Source: Berghia stephanieae (taxonomy: Eukaryota; Mollusca; Gastropoda; Nudibranchia; Aeolidiidae). From it: a DNA stretch of 64,000 nt. The translations under genes and the position numbers were made by a program. The notes beneath the pieces were generated by a model. The model was given only the letters and a program-made list of their open reading frames with translations, ran no database searches and was not told where the DNA came from. Shown here piece after piece: positions 29,070-42,952 of this stretch; the first letter of the stretch is position 1, and the number at the start of each line of letters is the position of its first letter. The stretch spans positions 28,941,939 to 29,005,938 of the forward strand of contig CM067447.1 in NCBI GenBank assembly GCA_034508935.3, read 5' to 3'.

Positions 29070-29366
29070 TGAGTGAGCCTGACCTCCCAAGGTAGTCAGA
29101 GAGGTCACGTTGTGTCTTCTTTCCCGTATATTTGTTTTCCCTTTCCAATATTGCTCTCAGTCTTTGTTCTGGGTTGAGATTGCTCAGTTTTCTTCCTGGT
29201 CCTGGTGGGGATGCATAGCTGAGAGGGAGGCAGTTAAATGTCTGCTTCTTTTTTGAGATGGTCTTTTTTCCCTGTAAATCATCTCTCCGTAATGTACTTT
29301 TAAAATTAATAGTTTTCAATGAATTGTAGTTTGTAAACATTTGAGTGTATCCTTCATAGCGGCAGG
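29070..29366 (+). mobile_element. Repeat E, 5' part
   Basis: Same order of motifs as the 27.4-kb copy from 'gacctcccaaggtagtcaga' to 'gtgtatccttcatagcgg', then stops abruptly; the E 3' half does not follow within the next kilobase. Confidence 0.6.
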
Positions 29367-30472
29367 GACGGCTGGTAATATTGGGCAGGGTGGGCAAATA
29401 CCAGCCTGTTTTTTTCAAGTTATAAGCTGTATTACCAGGTCCGAAATAATCTAATTTAAATTAGATAATTTTAAAAGTTAGTACTTAAACTTGATACTTC
29501 GTACTGAAATCAATTTGTATGTATTTTTGATAGATTGCGAATCACCATGCACCCCGTAATGCATAAACCAGGATACGCTCCTGTTCTTTTTTATCACCCC
29601 CCCCCCCCTTTCCCAACCACTCCACTCCGCTCACATCGTCATCTCATCGTCACGTCGCCTGACGGTGATTTTGCTGTCTGGCCTCTCTAGTTCTAGGTCG
29701 GGCTAATTCAAATGAGCCCACCTTATAAACCAGTGAGCACTAAATAGAGCTTTTGGCAAACGAACTTTTTTTTATTTATTGCCTTACTTGTGCTGGTACC
29801 ATTGATGTAATAACATTGAGAAGGTTCCAGTATTGAATTAAATGTATCAATTTACTAATATTATATCAAGTTAGTATTAACTTGTGTTGTTTTAATATAT
29901 TTGTTTATCCATTTAAATTATCTCTTTTTTTCTCGTTTTCTTTAGTGCTTCTCAAAATTCATTTATTTAAATTGTTGTCTTATTTGTTTTTTGTTTTGTT
30001 TTTTTTGTTTTGTTTTTTTAAACAAATTAATTTGTTCCTTTTTTAAAAAAAATTCTTAAAGTAATTACCGCTGTATTTTTATTGCCAGACTAAATATTTT
30101 TGCAAAACAATGTATTTTCTATTGCATTCCCTCTAATAAAACACTTTTATTCAGAAGTCACGACTAAATAATTATATAAAATACAACCCCCACCATTTTG
30201 GTTTACTCAAAAATTGAATTAGTATACGAGAAATACTCTTCTGAGAAAGGAGAGAGTTGAATTCTAAGTTATAGAGGAAATAAAGACGTTTAAAGGAAGG
30301 GTGGGCAGATTCCGTACTTGCCCGTCCTGAAGCTAATACATACATAATAGTTCGCGATGAAGAATCGGGAAGCTAGGGGTTGGTTGGGTAAGGAGTAAAG
30401 ATAACACGGTCGTTATTGTTATAGTCTAACGAATGCATGAGGAGAGATTGGTAGCATTATTTAATCGGAGTG
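29367..30472. other. No gene recognised
   Basis: AT-rich, with a poly-C run at 29586-29598 and T-rich stretches near 30 kb. 'ggcagggacgg' at 29362 and 'cccgtcctg' at 30321-30329 could be ends of a decayed element, but no target duplication is found. Confidence 0.45.
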
Positions 30473-31984
30473 GCTATTCGTCAGTACTGACCCCCAGGCG
30501 CTGGCACCTGCGGTCAGTACTGACGAACAGGCACCGCGTCTGGGGTCAGTACTGACTAATACTATTACTATTACTAGTACTGATGCCAATTGGTCAGTTC
30601 TGACCTGGCCACGGGCGTTGACGGTACCAAAATTATGGAAAAATGCCATTTTTAAAAATAACTTGCTCTAACGACAAATAAATCAGCATTTCCTGTCCCA
30701 TACTAGTCGCAGGGAAGCCCTTGTTTTCACTAAATCTTTTTGTCGGTTTACGTGAGATTTGTTTAATAAATATATCAATTAATTAAACAAGTGAAATTGT
30801 CCAATCCTGAGAAAAAGACCAAATTTGGTGTTGAAACGCCAAATTGGAAGCCCTATATTTCGGTTCATCCAACGCGCATGCTCACTGCACTGATGCGTGG
30901 CGCTAGAACTGGAAGTGAAAGCTCTTTCATTGTCTCGTCTTTCTTCATTCCTGTCATTTGAAATTCGGCTTGCTCGCATCTTACTGAGACAGGAAAAGTA
31001 GAAAACGGTAAGGGCTGCCTGAAGCCGGTGATCGTAAAATACTAACGAAAGAGTGAAAATGAAAGGCTTCGTATGGGAACAAAACAGACAATGGACGTTT
31101 CGGGTACAAACCCTTCATTAACACAACAATACACAAATAAACTGGAAAACAAATAAAATATAATGAAAAATAACTTTGTCGTCTGTACTCAATGGTGGTT
31201 GAGGTTGCAGTATGAATGAAATGTCAGCGTGGGTAGAGGATAGGTGCCCCAGGGGGTGATCTGATTGATAAGAAAAGGTCAGCGTCAGGAGCAGAATCTT
31301 CCAGAAAATAATGGAAGATAAAAGACATATAAGTAGTAGTAGTAGCAGTATAGTAGTAGCAGTAGTGGTAGTAGTGGTAGTAGTAGTGAGTGGTAGTAGT
31401 ATAATAGAATGGACAAAGTATTATAAAAGAATCGTAACAGGAAATATTAGAACACATTTTCCTCTATTTTTCTTTAAATAAAGCTATAACGAAAATATAC
31501 GGGGAAAAAAAACAATAAAAACAAAATAACCCAAAGAAATAGAATGGACAACATAAAATAAAATAGAATCTTACGGTGGCTTGAAATAACGAGTCATATC
31601 GTTGCCCCAACGGCATCTAACGCGTTAGAAATCAAACTTATCTAGGTGACCAAGTGTTACTGTGTGCCATCGGATAAGTTGGCCTGAGAGCCTGGAATTT
31701 TAATTGTTTTTTTTTTTTTTAATGGTATACTTTTGGAAGTGACGAATAAGTGCGAAGAGGTCTTTGCACTGACGAACAGGTCCGATGTTCGTCAGTGCTG
31801 ATCAATGGTGGGCGGTGGCACAGACCGAAGAGAGGTTGTCTGTGGGCGGTGGCACCTGTTGTTCAATACTGACCAATAGACACCAGGTTATTGGTCAGTA
31901 CTGACCTCCAGGCACTGGCGTCTGTTCGTCAGTACTGACCCGCATGTGCTAGCGCCTGGGAGTCAGTACTGACCAATAGCCCTA
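30473..31984. mobile_element. 1.5-kb element with terminal repeats built of GTCAGTACTGAC palindromes
   Basis: The left end reads 'ggctattcgtcagtactgac' and the right end complements it. Within about 95 bases at each end, the 12-bp palindrome GTCAGTACTGAC recurs three times, spaced by about 22-byte-sized GC-rich linkers of 20-25 bases holding 'aggcgctggcacctg' or 'caggcaccgcgtctg'. The two ends align as inverted repeats including the linkers. The interior (about 30.6-31.75 kb) has a TAG microsatellite and no recognisable transposase. I find no convincing target duplication. Confidence 0.7.
31332..31402. repeat. (TAG)n-type microsatellite
   Basis: TAG/TGG/CAG triplets inside the palindrome-ended element. 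Confidence 0.85.
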
Positions 31985-32014
31985 GGCTTATTTAATTTGT
32001 CTTAATTGTATTGT

Positions 32015-32592
<578 letters not shown>

Positions 32593-32604
32593 TGTAATAT
32601 CGTA

Positions 32605-32900
32605 CGGTAATCATCATTGTCGACGACATCGTCGTTGCCATCATTATCATCATCATTAACAACAACAACAACATTAACAACAAATACTACAATAGCAATA
32701 AAAACAATATCAACATCATCATATAATTTTCGTCATCGTCTCCACAACTATCATTCTAACCAACAGCACCACCAAAACCACTACCATAATTACATCCTCC
32801 CTCACCGTCTCCTCTTCCTCCTCCTCCTCCTCCACCACCACCACCATCGCTACCATTATTCCAACTGCTACCACCACCGGCACAATCATTCTAACCACCA
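32605..32900. repeat. Degenerate CAT/ACC/CTC triplet tract
   Basis: Mixed triplets on a CAT/CAC theme, similar in style to the array at the window start. No gene. Confidence 0.8.
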
Positions 32901-33252
32901 AGAGAGCAGTAAAAATGATGCAATTTGAGCTCTGAATGAAACTCGAGTCATATCGCGGTTGTTGCTTCTCGATGAAAAATTTAAAGTTACTACGTACTTC
33001 TGAAAATGTAACAGAAATATCAATCTCGCCGTTGAGGGATTAAAGCATCTCTTTAATTTTTCGAGTGAACGAAATGGACTTGTATTGTCAAGGTGTTGTC
33101 GCATTTTGTCTCGTCGCTTTATTTTTTTGTTGTATTCTCTTTCGTGATTCCTTTTTGATTACGTTTGGAATAATTAAAATCTACTGGTATTGTCCTTTCA
33201 TTGTGAATGTGATTATTTGTGGTTGAAATATTTTATTTTTTTAAAGTTGAAA

Positions 33253-33435
<183 letters not shown>

Positions 33436-33817
33436 CCGAATCATCTTTGCCCCACCACTATAAATAGGCTAGAACCGCCACTGCATAGCGGGATCTTTCC
33501 TTATGCCTGGATGAAGTTGTTAGGTAATGTCAAAATAGGCACATCGATGGATTAATCTTGGATAAATATCTACATTATCTTCCTTTTTACAGGTGCTGAA
33601 ATGGCCTAATAGTGTCACAAACGCCGTAAAATTCCTAAAAACATAAACATAAAATAACAAGAAGATGTTTGATATAATAAAAAATAACGTCTTAGTAACT
33701 ATAATAAAGACTTTTTACAATTTGGAATAGCGCACTGGTCTTTAAAGCCAATCATTTGCCATGTTGGACAATGCATGCAACCTTTGTCCCTATTTGTGCA
33801 ATATTTTATTTTTTTGG

Positions 33818-34080
33818 TGTTCCAATAACTCAATTCATAGAGTATTTTCCTCACACTTGAAAGGATTGTTTTCAACTTCAGTTGAGTCTAGATTTTTTTT
33901 CTGATCCATTTTTTAAATACAACAATGATTGAAAAGCTGGGTCTTTACACCTGGTAGAAAGTACTTTGTGAAAAACTAACACTAGCATCTTATCTAAAGG
34001 TAGAAAGCAAATGTTATTGCCTGTTAGATGCAACAGATACTAGGATAACTCTAGTGGCATGGGTCCATTGACAGACTACG
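33818..34080 (+). mobile_element. SINE-B inside duplication copy 1
   Basis: Head 'gttccaataactcaattcat', body with 'gattgaaaagctgggtcttt', and 3' part 'ggtagaaagcaaatgttatt' to 'atgggtccattgacag'. The usual poly-C position is T-rich here. Confidence 0.65.
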
Positions 34081-34344
34081 TTTGTGTGCATTATTTTTGG
34101 GAAAAAGAGTTTTTCTTTCACGTTTGTCCCTGTTAAATTTGAGTGTCCTATCTTGTGGTGAATATAAGGGGGGGACACAAACACAAACAGACACACACAC
34201 TAAAAGTACATTATCACCATAATTGGACATAAATCAGGCTACGACGGAAGCACTATTTTGTTTTAATAACTTAATCTATTTACATATGTCTAGCAACCCC
34301 CCCCCCCCCCCCCACCCCCCGCCAGTCAACCACTCATATGTATA

Positions 34345-34715
34345 TTACCTTTTTGAGAGATGATATTTATTTTCCTTGTAAATTGTCTCTCTTTTACTGT
34401 TATGTTTTTATTATAATTATTAGTTTTGAATAATGTATATTGTATATTGTACTTTGTAACACTTGGTGCATCCTTCAATGCGGGATCCTTTGCTTGGGCC
34501 TGGATGGGACTTTAAGTTAAATGTCAAATTTTGCACTTGGATGGATTGCTTGTGAAATCTTCCATCCTCTATTTGATCCAGTCCCCTTTGTCTTCCTTTT
34601 TCTTCAGTGCTTTAAACCTCATATCTACAACTTTCCTATATCATCTTTCTTTTTACGGTGGTGGACTGACCTAATAGTGTCACAAACACCGTAAATCCCC
34701 TAAAAGCAAAACAAA
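34345..34715 (+). mobile_element. Repeat E inside duplication copy 1
   Basis: 'gagagatgatatttattttc' to 'tgtcacaaacaccgtaaatc' and an AAAC-rich tail. Confidence 0.65.
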
Positions 34716-34898
34716 CAAACAATATTCGTCTGCTGCATAACTTGAGAATATTAAATTTTGTTGTTAATGTTGAATTGATTATTGATTGTCATTTTATCTG
34801 TCCCATACACTTCACATTGTACAACTAATATTTATGTTCGTCATTTATATTTTGATTTTTAATTTATATTACTTGATCAAATTACATTATAATAAAAA

Positions 34899-35047
34899 TC
34901 GTCGCTTTATTTTTTTGTTGTATTCTCTTTCGTGATTCCTTTTTGATTACGTTTGGAATAATTAAAATCTACTGGTATTGTCCTTTCATTGTGAATGTGA
35001 TTATTTGTGGTTGAAATATTTTATTTTTTTAAAGTTGAAATATATAA

Positions 35048-35097
<50 letters not shown>

Positions 35098-35111
35098 TAA
35101 TATATATATAT

Positions 35112-35195
<84 letters not shown>

Positions 35196-36632
35196 CCGAA
35201 TCATCTTTGCCCCACCACTATAAATAGGCTAGAACCGCCACTGCATAGCGGGATCTTTCCTTATGCCTGGATGAAGTTGTTAGGTAATGTCAAAATAGGC
35301 ACATCGATGGATTAATCTTGGATAAATATCTACATTATCTTCCTTTTTACAGGTGCTGAATGGCCTAATAGTGTCACAAACGCCGTAAAATTCCTAAAAA
35401 CATAAACATAAAATAACAAGAAGATGTTTGATATAATAAAAAATAACGTCTTAGTAACTATAATAAAGACTTTTTACAATTTGGAATAGCGCACTGGTCT
35501 TTAAAGCCAATCATTTGCCATGTTGGACAATGCATGCAACCTTTGTCCCTATTTGTGCAATATTTTATTTTTTTGGTGTTCCAATAACTCAATTCATAGA
35601 GTATTTTCCTCACACTTGAAAGGATTGTTTTCAACTTCAGTTGAGTCTAGATTTTTTTTCTGATCCATTTTTTAAATACAACAATGATTGAAAAGCTGGG
35701 TCTTTACACCTGGTAGAAAGTACTTTGTGAAAAACTAACACTAGCATCTTATCTAAAGGGTAGAAAGCAAATGTTATTGCCTGTTAGATGCAACAGATAC
35801 TAGGATAACTCTAGTGGCATGGGTCCATTGACAGACTACGTTTGTGTGCATTATTTTTGGGAAAAAAGAGTTTTTCTTTCACGTTTGTCCCTGTTAAATT
35901 TGAGTGTCCTATCTTGTGGTGAATATAAGCGGGGGACACAAACACAAACAGACACACACACTAAAAGTACATTATCACCATAATTGGACATAAATCAGGC
36001 TACGACGGAAGCACTATTTTGTTTTAATAACTTAATCTATTTACATATGTCTAGCAACCCCCCCCCCCACCCCCCGCCAGTCAACCACTCATATGTATAT
36101 TACCTTTTTTGAGAGATGATATTTATTTTCCTTGTAAATTGTCTCTCTTTTACTGTTATGTTTTATTATAATTATTAGTTTTGAATAATGTATATTGTAT
36201 ATTGTACTTTGTAACACTTGGTGCATCCTTCAATGCGGGATCCTTTGCTTGGGCCTGGATGGGACTTTAAGTTAAATGTCAAATTTTGCACTTGGATGGA
36301 TTGCTTGTGAAATCTTCCATCCTCTATTTGATCCAGTCCCCTTTGTCTTCCTTTTTTCTTCAGTGCTTTAAACCTCATATCTACAACTTTCCTATATCAT
36401 CTTTCTTTTTACGGTGGTGGACTGACCTAATAGTGTCACAAACACCGTAAATCCCCTAAAAGCAAAACAAACAAACAATATTCGTCTGCTGCATAACTTG
36501 AGAATATTAAATTTTGTTGTTAATGTTGAATTGATTATTGATTGTCATTTTATCTGTCCCATACACTTCACATTGTACAACTATATATATTTTATGTTCG
36601 TCATTTATATTTTGATTTTTAATTTATATTAC
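34899..36632. repeat. 1.73-kb segmental duplication, copy 2
   Basis: Direct repeat of copy 1 with an offset of 1788 bases, separated by about 26 bases. Includes TA microsatellite (35040-35193), repeat E end, SINE-B (35572-35840) and repeat E (36107-36475). Point differences are very few, so the event is recent, a copy-number variant or an assembly artefact. Confidence 0.9.
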
Positions 36633-36639
36633 CTGTGAT

Positions 36640-37774
36640 AACATTAAATATAAAAAAAAAAACAACAATAAAAAACTAAACAAAACAAACAAAACAACTC
36701 CCCCTCCCCCCAAAAAAAGCAAAAAAAAAAAAAAAAAAGAAAGAAAAAGAAACAGAAAAAAAAAACCATTATGTATCAATAACTTACACAAATACTGATA
36801 TAAATATTATTGCTTGGTAGTCTTCCTCATGCCAGTTTTGAGATATATTTTTATGAATTTGAATAACAAGATAGGAAAAGTAGAATGTATAGTAGATAAT
36901 TAATGAGTGCCTTTTGTTATGGCTTTTATTTCATGAGTTTTATTAAAACCTGCATTGATGCAAGTTTTAACATCTATACAAGGTTTTAATATAACGAGTA
37001 TTTGCTTTATCACATTTTTAATGTTGAAATTGTAGGTGAAAAATAGAGAAAAGACATTTTTATGTTGTCACAATCTCTGACATTTAGAGCTGCTTTGCGG
37101 TTTAAAAAAAAAACAAAACAAAAAAAAATACTACCATTGTAATACAGTCCTAGTTGTGATTTTTATACTTAAAATTCTCTTATCAAGTGTAATAGGACAC
37201 ATTCATTGTCTTCAATTCTTGTAAAGTTTCGATACAATAATGCCAAATGACTGAATCTTCACTAGAATGAGATTCTCACACCCATCCAATCTGGCACATA
37301 CACATCGCTATTTAAAGCTACCTTTTATTTATGATTCATTGTCATCTCAAAATCTTAATAATTATAACATTCTTTTTCAGGAATTCGGTTTTATTTAACA
37401 AAATTGAGAAAAAAGACAGAATGCAATGTGGATTTTTTTATGTACACATCGGTTCAAGTTTAAGTTTTTTTTTCTTCGCAAAAAGTTTTACTTTTTAAAA
37501 ATAAAATTTTGGGATCCTCGTTTTTGTCTTTTTATCCAATTGAAAAACGTCAAAAATCTCAACTTATGAATATTTGTTGGTTAAGAAAAATGTTATTTCA
37601 TATGATCTTTACTCAACACCTATTTTCCCTCTTTATCTCATTGAGTGGTATGGGATAAAAATAAATGATTTACATATAAATAAAGCGAATTTATAGTTTG
37701 GTTTTTGACTTTATGCTACAAAATGGCTATCTTGGATTTCTCTTAGAAGATGGTGCAAATAGGGCCTAACTTTA
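36640..37774. other. No gene recognised
   Basis: A-rich tract at 36650-36770, then AT-rich sequence without recognisable repeat or exon. Confidence 0.5.
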
Positions 37775-37915
37775 TTACAGACTTGTGATAGGTTCATTAT
37801 TGTCATGGAATAAATACTCTCAAAGCAACACGAAATATTGTCCATTACAACAATGGGAAATCAAGCCCATAATTGCATTCCATTATCAAATTGCAAATAA
37901 GTGTACGTCGGGTAA
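37775..37915. mobile_element. MITE G
   Basis: 'ttgtccattacaacaatgg', 'cccataattgcattc' and the end 'gcaaataagtgtacgtcgg'. Left half diverged. Confidence 0.7.
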
Positions 37916-37924
37916 AGATAAATG

Positions 37925-38190
37925 TTCTAGACTGAGATTGCTCGTTTTGTTATTATTATTGTCAAGGATTCTTTGATGAGAAAATGACAGTAAAATGTTT
38001 AGCTCCTATTTTTTTTGAGAGAGAGAATATTATTTTTTCCTTGTAAATCATCTCCCTGTTATTTATCTCCCAAAAATGTCAAGAGGGTTGTTAAATTTCT
38101 TAAACTAATCAAGACCTGTATTCTCACAAGGAGTGGGACTTGAGAATGGTCTTTTCAATGAATTTCCTGTCACGCCTTCTGCCCACTTTT
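37925..38190 (+). mobile_element. Repeat E, badly decayed
   Basis: 'gagattgctcgttttgttat' and 'ccttgtaaatcatctccctg' match internal blocks of repeat E. The 3' end is not recognisable. Confidence 0.4.
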
Positions 38191-38481
38191 TGGATTGCGG
38201 CAGGGATCTTTCTTTCTCCACCCACCTTCTCCATCAAACCAGAGCTGGCTGCTCGTGGACAGAGAAAGAAAAGGGTTTCTGAATAAGTTCGATCTTCCTA
38301 TCTCCTATAGTAATAATATTTCCTTAATCATTTTTTTAATATCCACCTTTTCATGTTGACTCAGATGGCTTGATTTTGCTTGAACCGTTGCCAGGATACA
38401 GTTTATAGGTTTTAAAAAAAGGAAAATAAAAATTGTACTTATCTCATACCTCATGAACCATCTTTGTCCTCTTCATTGTTG

Positions 38482-38664
38482 GTTACCTGGAATGGTTTTA
38501 TCTGTGCCATGATTGTGTTCTTGAGACAGAGAGACTGTCAGATTTGGATGGATGTGTCTTATGAGAGATGGTTTATATATAATAAGACAGATTCATCTGT
38601 CTCCCTATTTCAAGAATACAATCATGGCACACGTTTAACCATTCCAGGACAAAGATAGGTAACC
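38482..38664. mobile_element. Hairpin MITE-like element, ~180 bp
   Basis: Left 'ggttacctggaatggtt' with 'gtgccatgattgtgttcttg' is complemented by right 'caagaatacaatcatggcac', 'aaccattccagg' and 'aggtaacc'. A short non-palindromic loop lies between. Confidence 0.7.
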
Positions 38665-39073
38665 ACATGGAAGAGGGCGCAGGTGATTTACAGTTGAATC
38701 CGCATAAAGTCTCTTACAGTCAACTTCTGCTTAAAGTCAACACCTTTTGTTGCTCCTAAATTTTCTGTACTTTATCTAAGTGTGTTCTATTGATTATGGA
38801 TAAAGTCGACCTTGTTTTAAATCAACCAATCTTTCTTGCCCAGCAGTGTTGACTTCATCAGAATTCCACTGTATCGGGTACGAGAGAAGAAAATAAAACA
38901 GGATTATTTCGATGTAATCATTTGGATTTTACGTTCAATCAGTTGCAATCCAAAGCCTCAAAATGATACATGTTATGCTGATGTAGACTGGATGAATGCT
39001 GAAATTTGAATCCACAATCCAGACTATTCACTATGAAAATTGGCTCCACTAGTTTTTATTTATTGGTGAGAAT

Positions 39074-39236
39074 TGACGCGCACATAGTTGCAGGTCTTAT
39101 TGCCCAAAGCAATAATTATTGGTTTTGATTTAACATTGTTTATAACAGAGAATATTTTCCTTTGATTTGAGAGTATTTCCATTACAACTGAACCCATTCC
39201 TTTGGGAAAAGAGACCTGGAAATAAGGGTACTTCGG
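39074..39236. mobile_element. MITE G, diverged
   Basis: 'gcgcacatagttgcaggtct' at the left, 'attgtttataacagagaata' and 'gagagtatttccattacaac' in the centre, 'agacctggaaataaggg' at the right. Confidence 0.65.
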
Positions 39237-39409
39237 TGAGAATCAATGTAGTTTCCTAAGCTGAAAAATACAGACATTTCGTTTTTTTGTTTGTTTTTGT
39301 TTTAATTTTCCCTTTTTGACCATCTGGTTTCATCAAATGTTCGTATAAAACCAGGAGGAGGAGGGGAGGTCAAAGTTGTCAATTGATGATTTGAAATGAA
39401 GCCTGCATC

Positions 39410-41563
39410 TTATTTCATCTCACTCACTCACTCAATCCTCCCCGGGCCTGCTGGCACTTGAGGCGATGCAAGGGATCTCTACCTGATCCTGTAGCAGCTA
39501 TTGAGGCCATCTCAGTCTCAGGGACAGACCTCTCTGCTTTAGGTCCCTCTTCACGGTACGTCTCCAGGTCTCCTTGGGGCAATCTCGCTTCATCTTTCCT
39601 TGGGGTGTCCTTCGCAGAGCCTTCCTTGTCAGTGTTTCTTCAGATCTGCTACACACATGCCTCAACAATTGTCATATTTTCCTTTAATGAGACTTTCCAG
39701 AGACTCACCGCCACTCTAGCTTTCAGGTTCTCATTTGAGATGGTCTTTGACCAGAATATCTTGAAGATTCGACGTAAACAGCTGTTTTGGAATACTTCCA
39801 AGTTTTTGGATGATATTTTCTGTGATCTTCCAACACTCTGATCCATAGAGCAAAATTCCCAGGGCATTACTTTAAAAAAATCTTGATAGTGGCTCTCCAA
39901 ATTTGTTGAAGGGAAGCAAATGTCTGGTTTGTCTTATAGTCTGGTTTTAATATCTTCGTTGTAGGCTGTTGTCAGTTTACTGCCTAAGTACGTGAATTCT
40001 TGAATATCTTCCAGAGGATTTACATCAATAAGCACTGGATCTTTGTTTGATGTGTTGGTTCTCATGACTTGAGTCTTCTTATTGTTTACTTTTAGTCCAA
40101 TTGAACTTGCTGTCATGTGCAAACTTTCAGTCTTCTGGCATATATCCTGAAATATATGGCAGAGTCTTCCAATGTCATCTGCGTAGTCTAAGTCCTCACG
40201 TGTTGATGTTCATCTCAATGTCTTCTGCCTTCAACAGCTTTCCCATTCTTCAATTATTTTTTTTTTTTTTGCTTCTCTAATTTCTCCAACTGTAATGTCA
40301 CCCATGTCAACTTTAAGGTCGTCATCTGCCTCGTTGATGTTGGGGAAGGTTCTCGGGTCTGGTCTGTCAAGGATTTTCTGGAAATGCTCTTTCCATCTTT
40401 CTACTTTGCAGTGTTCTTCTGTAATCAATGGGCCATATTCAGCCAATACGAGTACATCGTGGTTAGTACCCCTGTCTCCTCGAAATATCTTGGCTATCGT
40501 GTAGACTGTTTTCATGTCTTCCTGATCTGCTGTTGCCTATGCCTTCTCTGCAAGTCGATCCACGTATTTCCGTTTGTTCTTTCTCACTGATCTTTTTACA
40601 TCTCTTGTCTTTTTCTTTGTATTGCATTGAGTACATGTCTTTGATACTTGGTGATTTGGTGCATAATATTTTCTTCCTTATTTGCTTCCTGTCATCAATT
40701 GCTGACCATGTCTCAGCCGTTATCCATTCTTATCTGACATTTAAAAACCCCCAATGATTTCTTTGCCTGTCTCCTTTAAGGCTTGATTAAATGTATCAAT
40801 GGTCATAATTCCCTCATCCTGTAATGTGCTGAATCTGTTCTTTAAGGACATTTTGAAAGATTGTTTCGTAACTGGGTCTTTTAGTTTCCCTACATCAAAG
40901 CGTTTGTTTGTGCTGGTCCCTATTTTTGCTTTTCTCAACGTGAGTGTCAGTTTGGCTATTAGGAGGTTGTGGTCACTTCCGATGTCTGCACCTCTTGCGA
41001 CACGAACATTCAGCAGCGAGTGTCGCCATTTGTTGTTGATGATTATGTGATCAATTTGACTTTGGGTCCTTCCATCATTTGAGATCTATGTCACCTTGTG
41101 AATGTCATTGTGCGTGAACAGTGTTCCTCCTATCACGAGATTGTTCTCTTCACAAATATTGATCAGCCGTTCTCCATTATCAGTAGGGACGTTTCGTTGT
41201 CCATGTTTTCCTATGATCCTTTCTCTATTTTCATTGTTACATCCACCCTTGCGTTGAAGTCTCTTAACATGAGAAGAACATCATGATTGGGATATTGTCA
41301 ATCGTTTCCTGAAGTGAGCTGTAAGACTGGTTTTTCATCTCATCTGTTGCAACATCTGTCGGACCTTATGCAATTATGATTGAGGTTTTGCGTACATGGA
41401 ATTGAACCTCACATACAGCAGTCGTTCGCTGATTGGGTTCCATTGGAGTATGGCATTAGCGTGCTTCTTGTGAATACGGAAGGCAACCCCTTGCTGGTAG
41501 TTGTCATCCTCTCTGCCTGACCAGACGATTGTGTTTCCTGTACTTAGCCTCAGCTCTCTACCC
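39410..41563 (-). mobile_element. RTE-type LINE, internally deleted
   Basis: Read on the minus strand from the right. An endonuclease-domain start near 41.5 kb ('ISERLLYVRF', then 'YAPTDVATDEMKNQSYSSLQ'-like fragments) is followed by a linker segment at 40741-40938 and by 'VLVLAEYGPLITEEHCKVER' near 40.4 kb. The catalytic 'YADD' lies near 40.18 kb, then 'GLKVNNKKTQVMRTN' and 'EFTYLGSKLT' (39934-40122). The 3' end has ATGAG/GTGA-type short repeats (39415-39437), typical RTE tails. A large part of the reverse-transcriptase fingers and palm is deleted just before YADD, and several frames are shifted. The 5' end abuts a truncated MITE F at 41564. Confidence 0.88.
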
Positions 41564-42106
41564 TTTGTGTGTTGGTCCGTTATACTTACGGATGGCAATG
41601 TTATGAGCTTCTTAGCCAAGCGCATACTATCTATAGGGGAATATAAGACAGACACCGTGAATTTCCTACCACAATGAGAGGTCAAATAATGACCCCACCA
41701 AGATTTGTGAACTATTAACAAAATGGTGTAACAGTACATATTTGTATGGTTTTTATATCAACAAGTCATATCACAATCTTTAAAATGAGAAATATCAGTG
41801 CCTATAATATATATATATGTACCAACGTGCACATATTTACAGGTCTGATAACCGAACGCAATTATGAGCTTGCTTTAATATTGTTGTAATGGACATATAG
41901 TTTGCGTTGATTTGAGAGATATCAGACGTGCAATAAATAAGAACACGTCAATATGTACGATATAATATAAAGTCGAATTTAGTTGTAAGGACAATCGGGC
42001 TTTCTGGCATTTTAAAAAAAAAAAAGGTTTTGACAACTTTACTACATGGACACCCTATGTTGTGGGGTAATGGGGATGGGGGGGTTGGCATTGGGTTTTT
42101 CTTTTG
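41564..42106. repeat. Left arm of a ~540-bp long inverted repeat
   Basis: Reverse complement of 46656-47195 with only scattered differences. It contains a truncated MITE F (41564-41637), a piece of repeat E, unique AT-rich sequence with TA repeats, a MITE G (41823-41952) and 'ggggtaatggggatggggg'. The loop between arms is 4.55 kb. Confidence 0.92.
41823..41952. mobile_element. MITE G in left arm
   Basis: 'gcacatatttacaggtctga' at the left, 'tattgttgtaatggac' in the centre, right half shortened to 'atatcagacgtgcaata'. The same shortened form is in the right arm (46808-46945), so the deletion predates the inverted duplication. Confidence 0.8.
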
Positions 42107-42324
42107 TCTTCGAACTATCCAATATCACAATTGGCCATTATGTTCAGCTTGACACACTTGAATGTTTACAACTTTCCTAAACAAAGCAGCGAGTTTACAT
42201 TTGTTAAGAAATGTCAAATCCTTAGACAGCAACATATGTTATTGATGAATTGGTCGGACGAAAACCTGAATATAGATCACTCCCATTTAGACGATATATG
42301 AAAAAAGATTAACGTTGACTATCT

Positions 42325-42862
42325 GGGTGGGGTTCCTGACCTCCCATAGTGGGCAGGAAGGTACATACTGTGTCTTCTATCCCCTTATATCTGTTTTCCA
42401 ACATGCTTTCTGTCTTTGTCTTAGAATGAGATTACTTGGTTTCGTCCTGGCATTGGCCGGAGTCCTGGCTGGGAGGGAAACAGTCAAATGCATAGTTATT
42501 GTTTTGAGAGATGATATTTTTTTCCTTGTAAATCATCTCTCTGTTATGTATTATTATATCTGTTATTTTGAACGTATAATGTAAGCATTTGGGCGTATTC
42601 CTCTTTGTTGGATTTTGTGCTTATGTCCGGATGAGACTTATAGGTGATCTCAAACTAAGTACAATGGTGGTATGCTCTTGAAATCTACATCTGATCCCTA
42701 TTTGTTCCCAGTTCCCCTTTGTCTTACTTTCTCTTGGATGCTTTAATTGTAATTCTAGAACTTTTTACCATCCCATTTTCTTCCTTTTTACTGGCGCTGA
42801 TATAACCTAAATGTGTTGCAAGCGCCGTAAAACCCTTAAACACAAACAAAACAAACGTTGAC
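42325..42862 (+). mobile_element. Repeat E, full-length copy
   Basis: 'tcctgacctcccatagtggg' to 'gcaagcgccgtaaaaccc' and an AAAC tail, in sense orientation. Best copy for defining this family in the window. Confidence 0.7.
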
Positions 42863-42867
42863 TATAC

Positions 42868-42869
42868 AC

Positions 42870-42949
<80 letters not shown>
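42868..42949. repeat. (CA)n(TA)n compound microsatellite
   Basis: About 40 bases CA followed by about 44 bases TA, then a small hairpin (42953-43006, 'cattttacaa' against 'ttgtaaaatg'). Confidence 0.95.

Positions 42950-42952
<3 letters not shown>

Noticed and set aside
29362-30329. Possible hAT element with CAGGGACGG-like ends
   Set aside because: Ends match over only a few bases, no target duplication is found, and repeat E does not resume after the right end.
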